Shown piece after piece: positions 63,567-64,000 of a stretch of 64,000 nt of DNA (position 1 is the stretch's first letter; each line of letters begins with the position of its first letter). The stretch comes from an uncultured Aquabacterium sp. (GTDB lineage: Bacteria > Pseudomonadota > Gammaproteobacteria > Burkholderiales > Burkholderiaceae_C), in the NCBI RefSeq assembly GCF_913773725.1, contig NZ_CAJYGK010000061.1, positions 1-64,000 on the forward strand. The letters run 5' to 3'. The position numbers and the translations under genes were made by a program. The notes below the pieces were generated by a model, which saw nothing but the letters and a program-made list of their open reading frames with translations, was not told the DNA's origin and did no database searches.

Positions 63567-63890
63567 TCTGAATCCTCACGTGTAAGACGCAGCATTGGAC
63601 TGCGAAGCGCCCTGCCTGGGCAATTAGCCAAAAAGCTAACCAGAAAAGGGGTTAACCCTTGGAGGGGTCTGACGCGAACCATTGTGCCATAGAGGTCTTG
63701 GCGCTCAATGGAGCGGCCATGCTGCACGAAGGCCGGCGCTTACTTGTTGCGCGAGGGCGACAACCCAGGCCAATTACAATGGCTTGTTTGCCCTGTCCTC
63801 CTCTGACACACGGGGTGGCGGGGCCATGGAAGCCCGTGCCGGGCCGGCACCTTACGCCAGGCCCGTCCCTTCTCCCCCGATCGAGTCCGC
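63567..63890. other. 324-base ompA-gyrA divergent spacer
   Basis: No gene seen. It holds the ompA leader (GAGGATTCAG ribosome site next to the ATG), an inverted TTAGC/GCTAA pair near 63626-63641, and on the plus strand a TACAAT box for gyrA. Nothing else clear. Confidence 0.6.
63776..63781 (+). promoter_or_regulatory. -10 element, probable gyrA promoter
   Basis: TACAAT about 110 bases before the gyrA ATG. No consensus -35 at 17 bases; the assignment rests on the -10 and location. Confidence 0.45.
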
Positions 63891-64000
63891 ATGACGCCAT
63901 TCGCCAAGGAAACCCTGCCCATCAGCCTCGAAGAGGAGATGCGGCGCTCGTACCTCGATTACGCGATGAGCGTGATCGTGGGTCGCGCCCTGCCCGATGC
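63891..64000 (+). CDS. gyrA: DNA gyrase subunit A (N-terminal fragment, continues past window)
   Basis: Only the first 36 residues are visible: the segment [20 protein letters not shown], then RALPDA, is the invariant GyrA/ParC N-terminus leading to the catalytic tyrosine domain. GyrA rather than ParC is chosen from the typical ompA-gyrA neighbourhood. Start ATG 63891. Confidence 0.92.
   Translation, partial: MTPFAKETLPISLEEEMRRSYLDYAMSVIVGRALPD

Overview
The window is a GC-rich (about 65-70%), densely coded bacterial chromosome segment. Gene content and order point to a betaproteobacterium of the order Burkholderiales. The diagnostic blocks are rpsP-rimM-trmD-rplS followed by a NUDIX CoA pyrophosphatase, a CobD/CbiB-like protein, rsgA, a pterin dehydratase, an M48 protease and orn; hemC-hemD-hemX-hemY; yicC-gmk-rpoZ-spoT; and ompA next to gyrA. 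A free-living, polarly flagellated genus of the Aquabacterium/Leptothrix type would fit, but the genus is a guess. There is no integrase, transposase, prophage gene or CRISPR array.

Layout. 1-6.2 kb: the end of an SDR gene, an alpha/beta hydrolase lacking its nucleophile, a flavodoxin/FMN-reductase pair, rlmJ, a pirin with a divergent LysR regulator, gluQ. 6.2-14.7 kb: housekeeping (cupin, orn, M48 protease, pterin dehydratase, rsgA, CobD-like, NUDIX, and the rpsP operon on the minus strand). 14.7-19.3 kb: a TM2-type membrane protein, a PurM-like enzyme, slyX, 4.5S RNA, aroB, dgt. 19.3-30.2 kb: a lower-GC island (about 58-60% in lines counted by hand) of sugar genes: GT2 and StrF-type glycosyltransferases, a DegT aminotransferase, methyltransferases, two hexapeptide acyltransferases and a TPR/OGT-type (GT41) transferase. 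It abuts two flagellin genes and is best read as a flagellin glycosylation island. 30.2-37.2 kb: fliC1, fliC2, fliD, a truncated FliD-like gene, fliS, fliT, ycgR, with three good sigma-28 promoters. 37.2-41.5 kb: hemCDXY. 41.5-43.6 kb: two identical tRNA-Arg(ACG) genes, a Sel1-repeat secreted protein and a TVP38-type membrane protein.

43.7-48.8 kb holds the most unusual feature. It is a four-gene signalling operon with a membrane histidine kinase carrying a PAS domain with LOV blue-light photoreceptor motifs, a CheY-like receiver, a kinase-like protein that has lost its phospho-acceptor His and N-box Asn, and a MerR/BldC-type HTH protein fused to a receiver that has lost its phospho-acceptor Asp and conserved Lys. 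49-58.5 kb: greB, spoT, rpoZ, gmk, yicC, a Ser/Thr kinase-PP2C pair, rph, rdgB, hemW. 58.7-64 kb: fadD, a Tat-signal protein coupled to a GMC oxidoreductase, ompA, and the start of gyrA.

A recurring regulatory theme is that several genes (rlmJ, the M48 protease, hemC, hemX, greB, possibly cobD) have a -10-like hexamer 6-8 bases before the start codon and no Shine-Dalgarno sequence, which suggests leaderless mRNAs. All functional calls are from reading the sequence; no database search was run.
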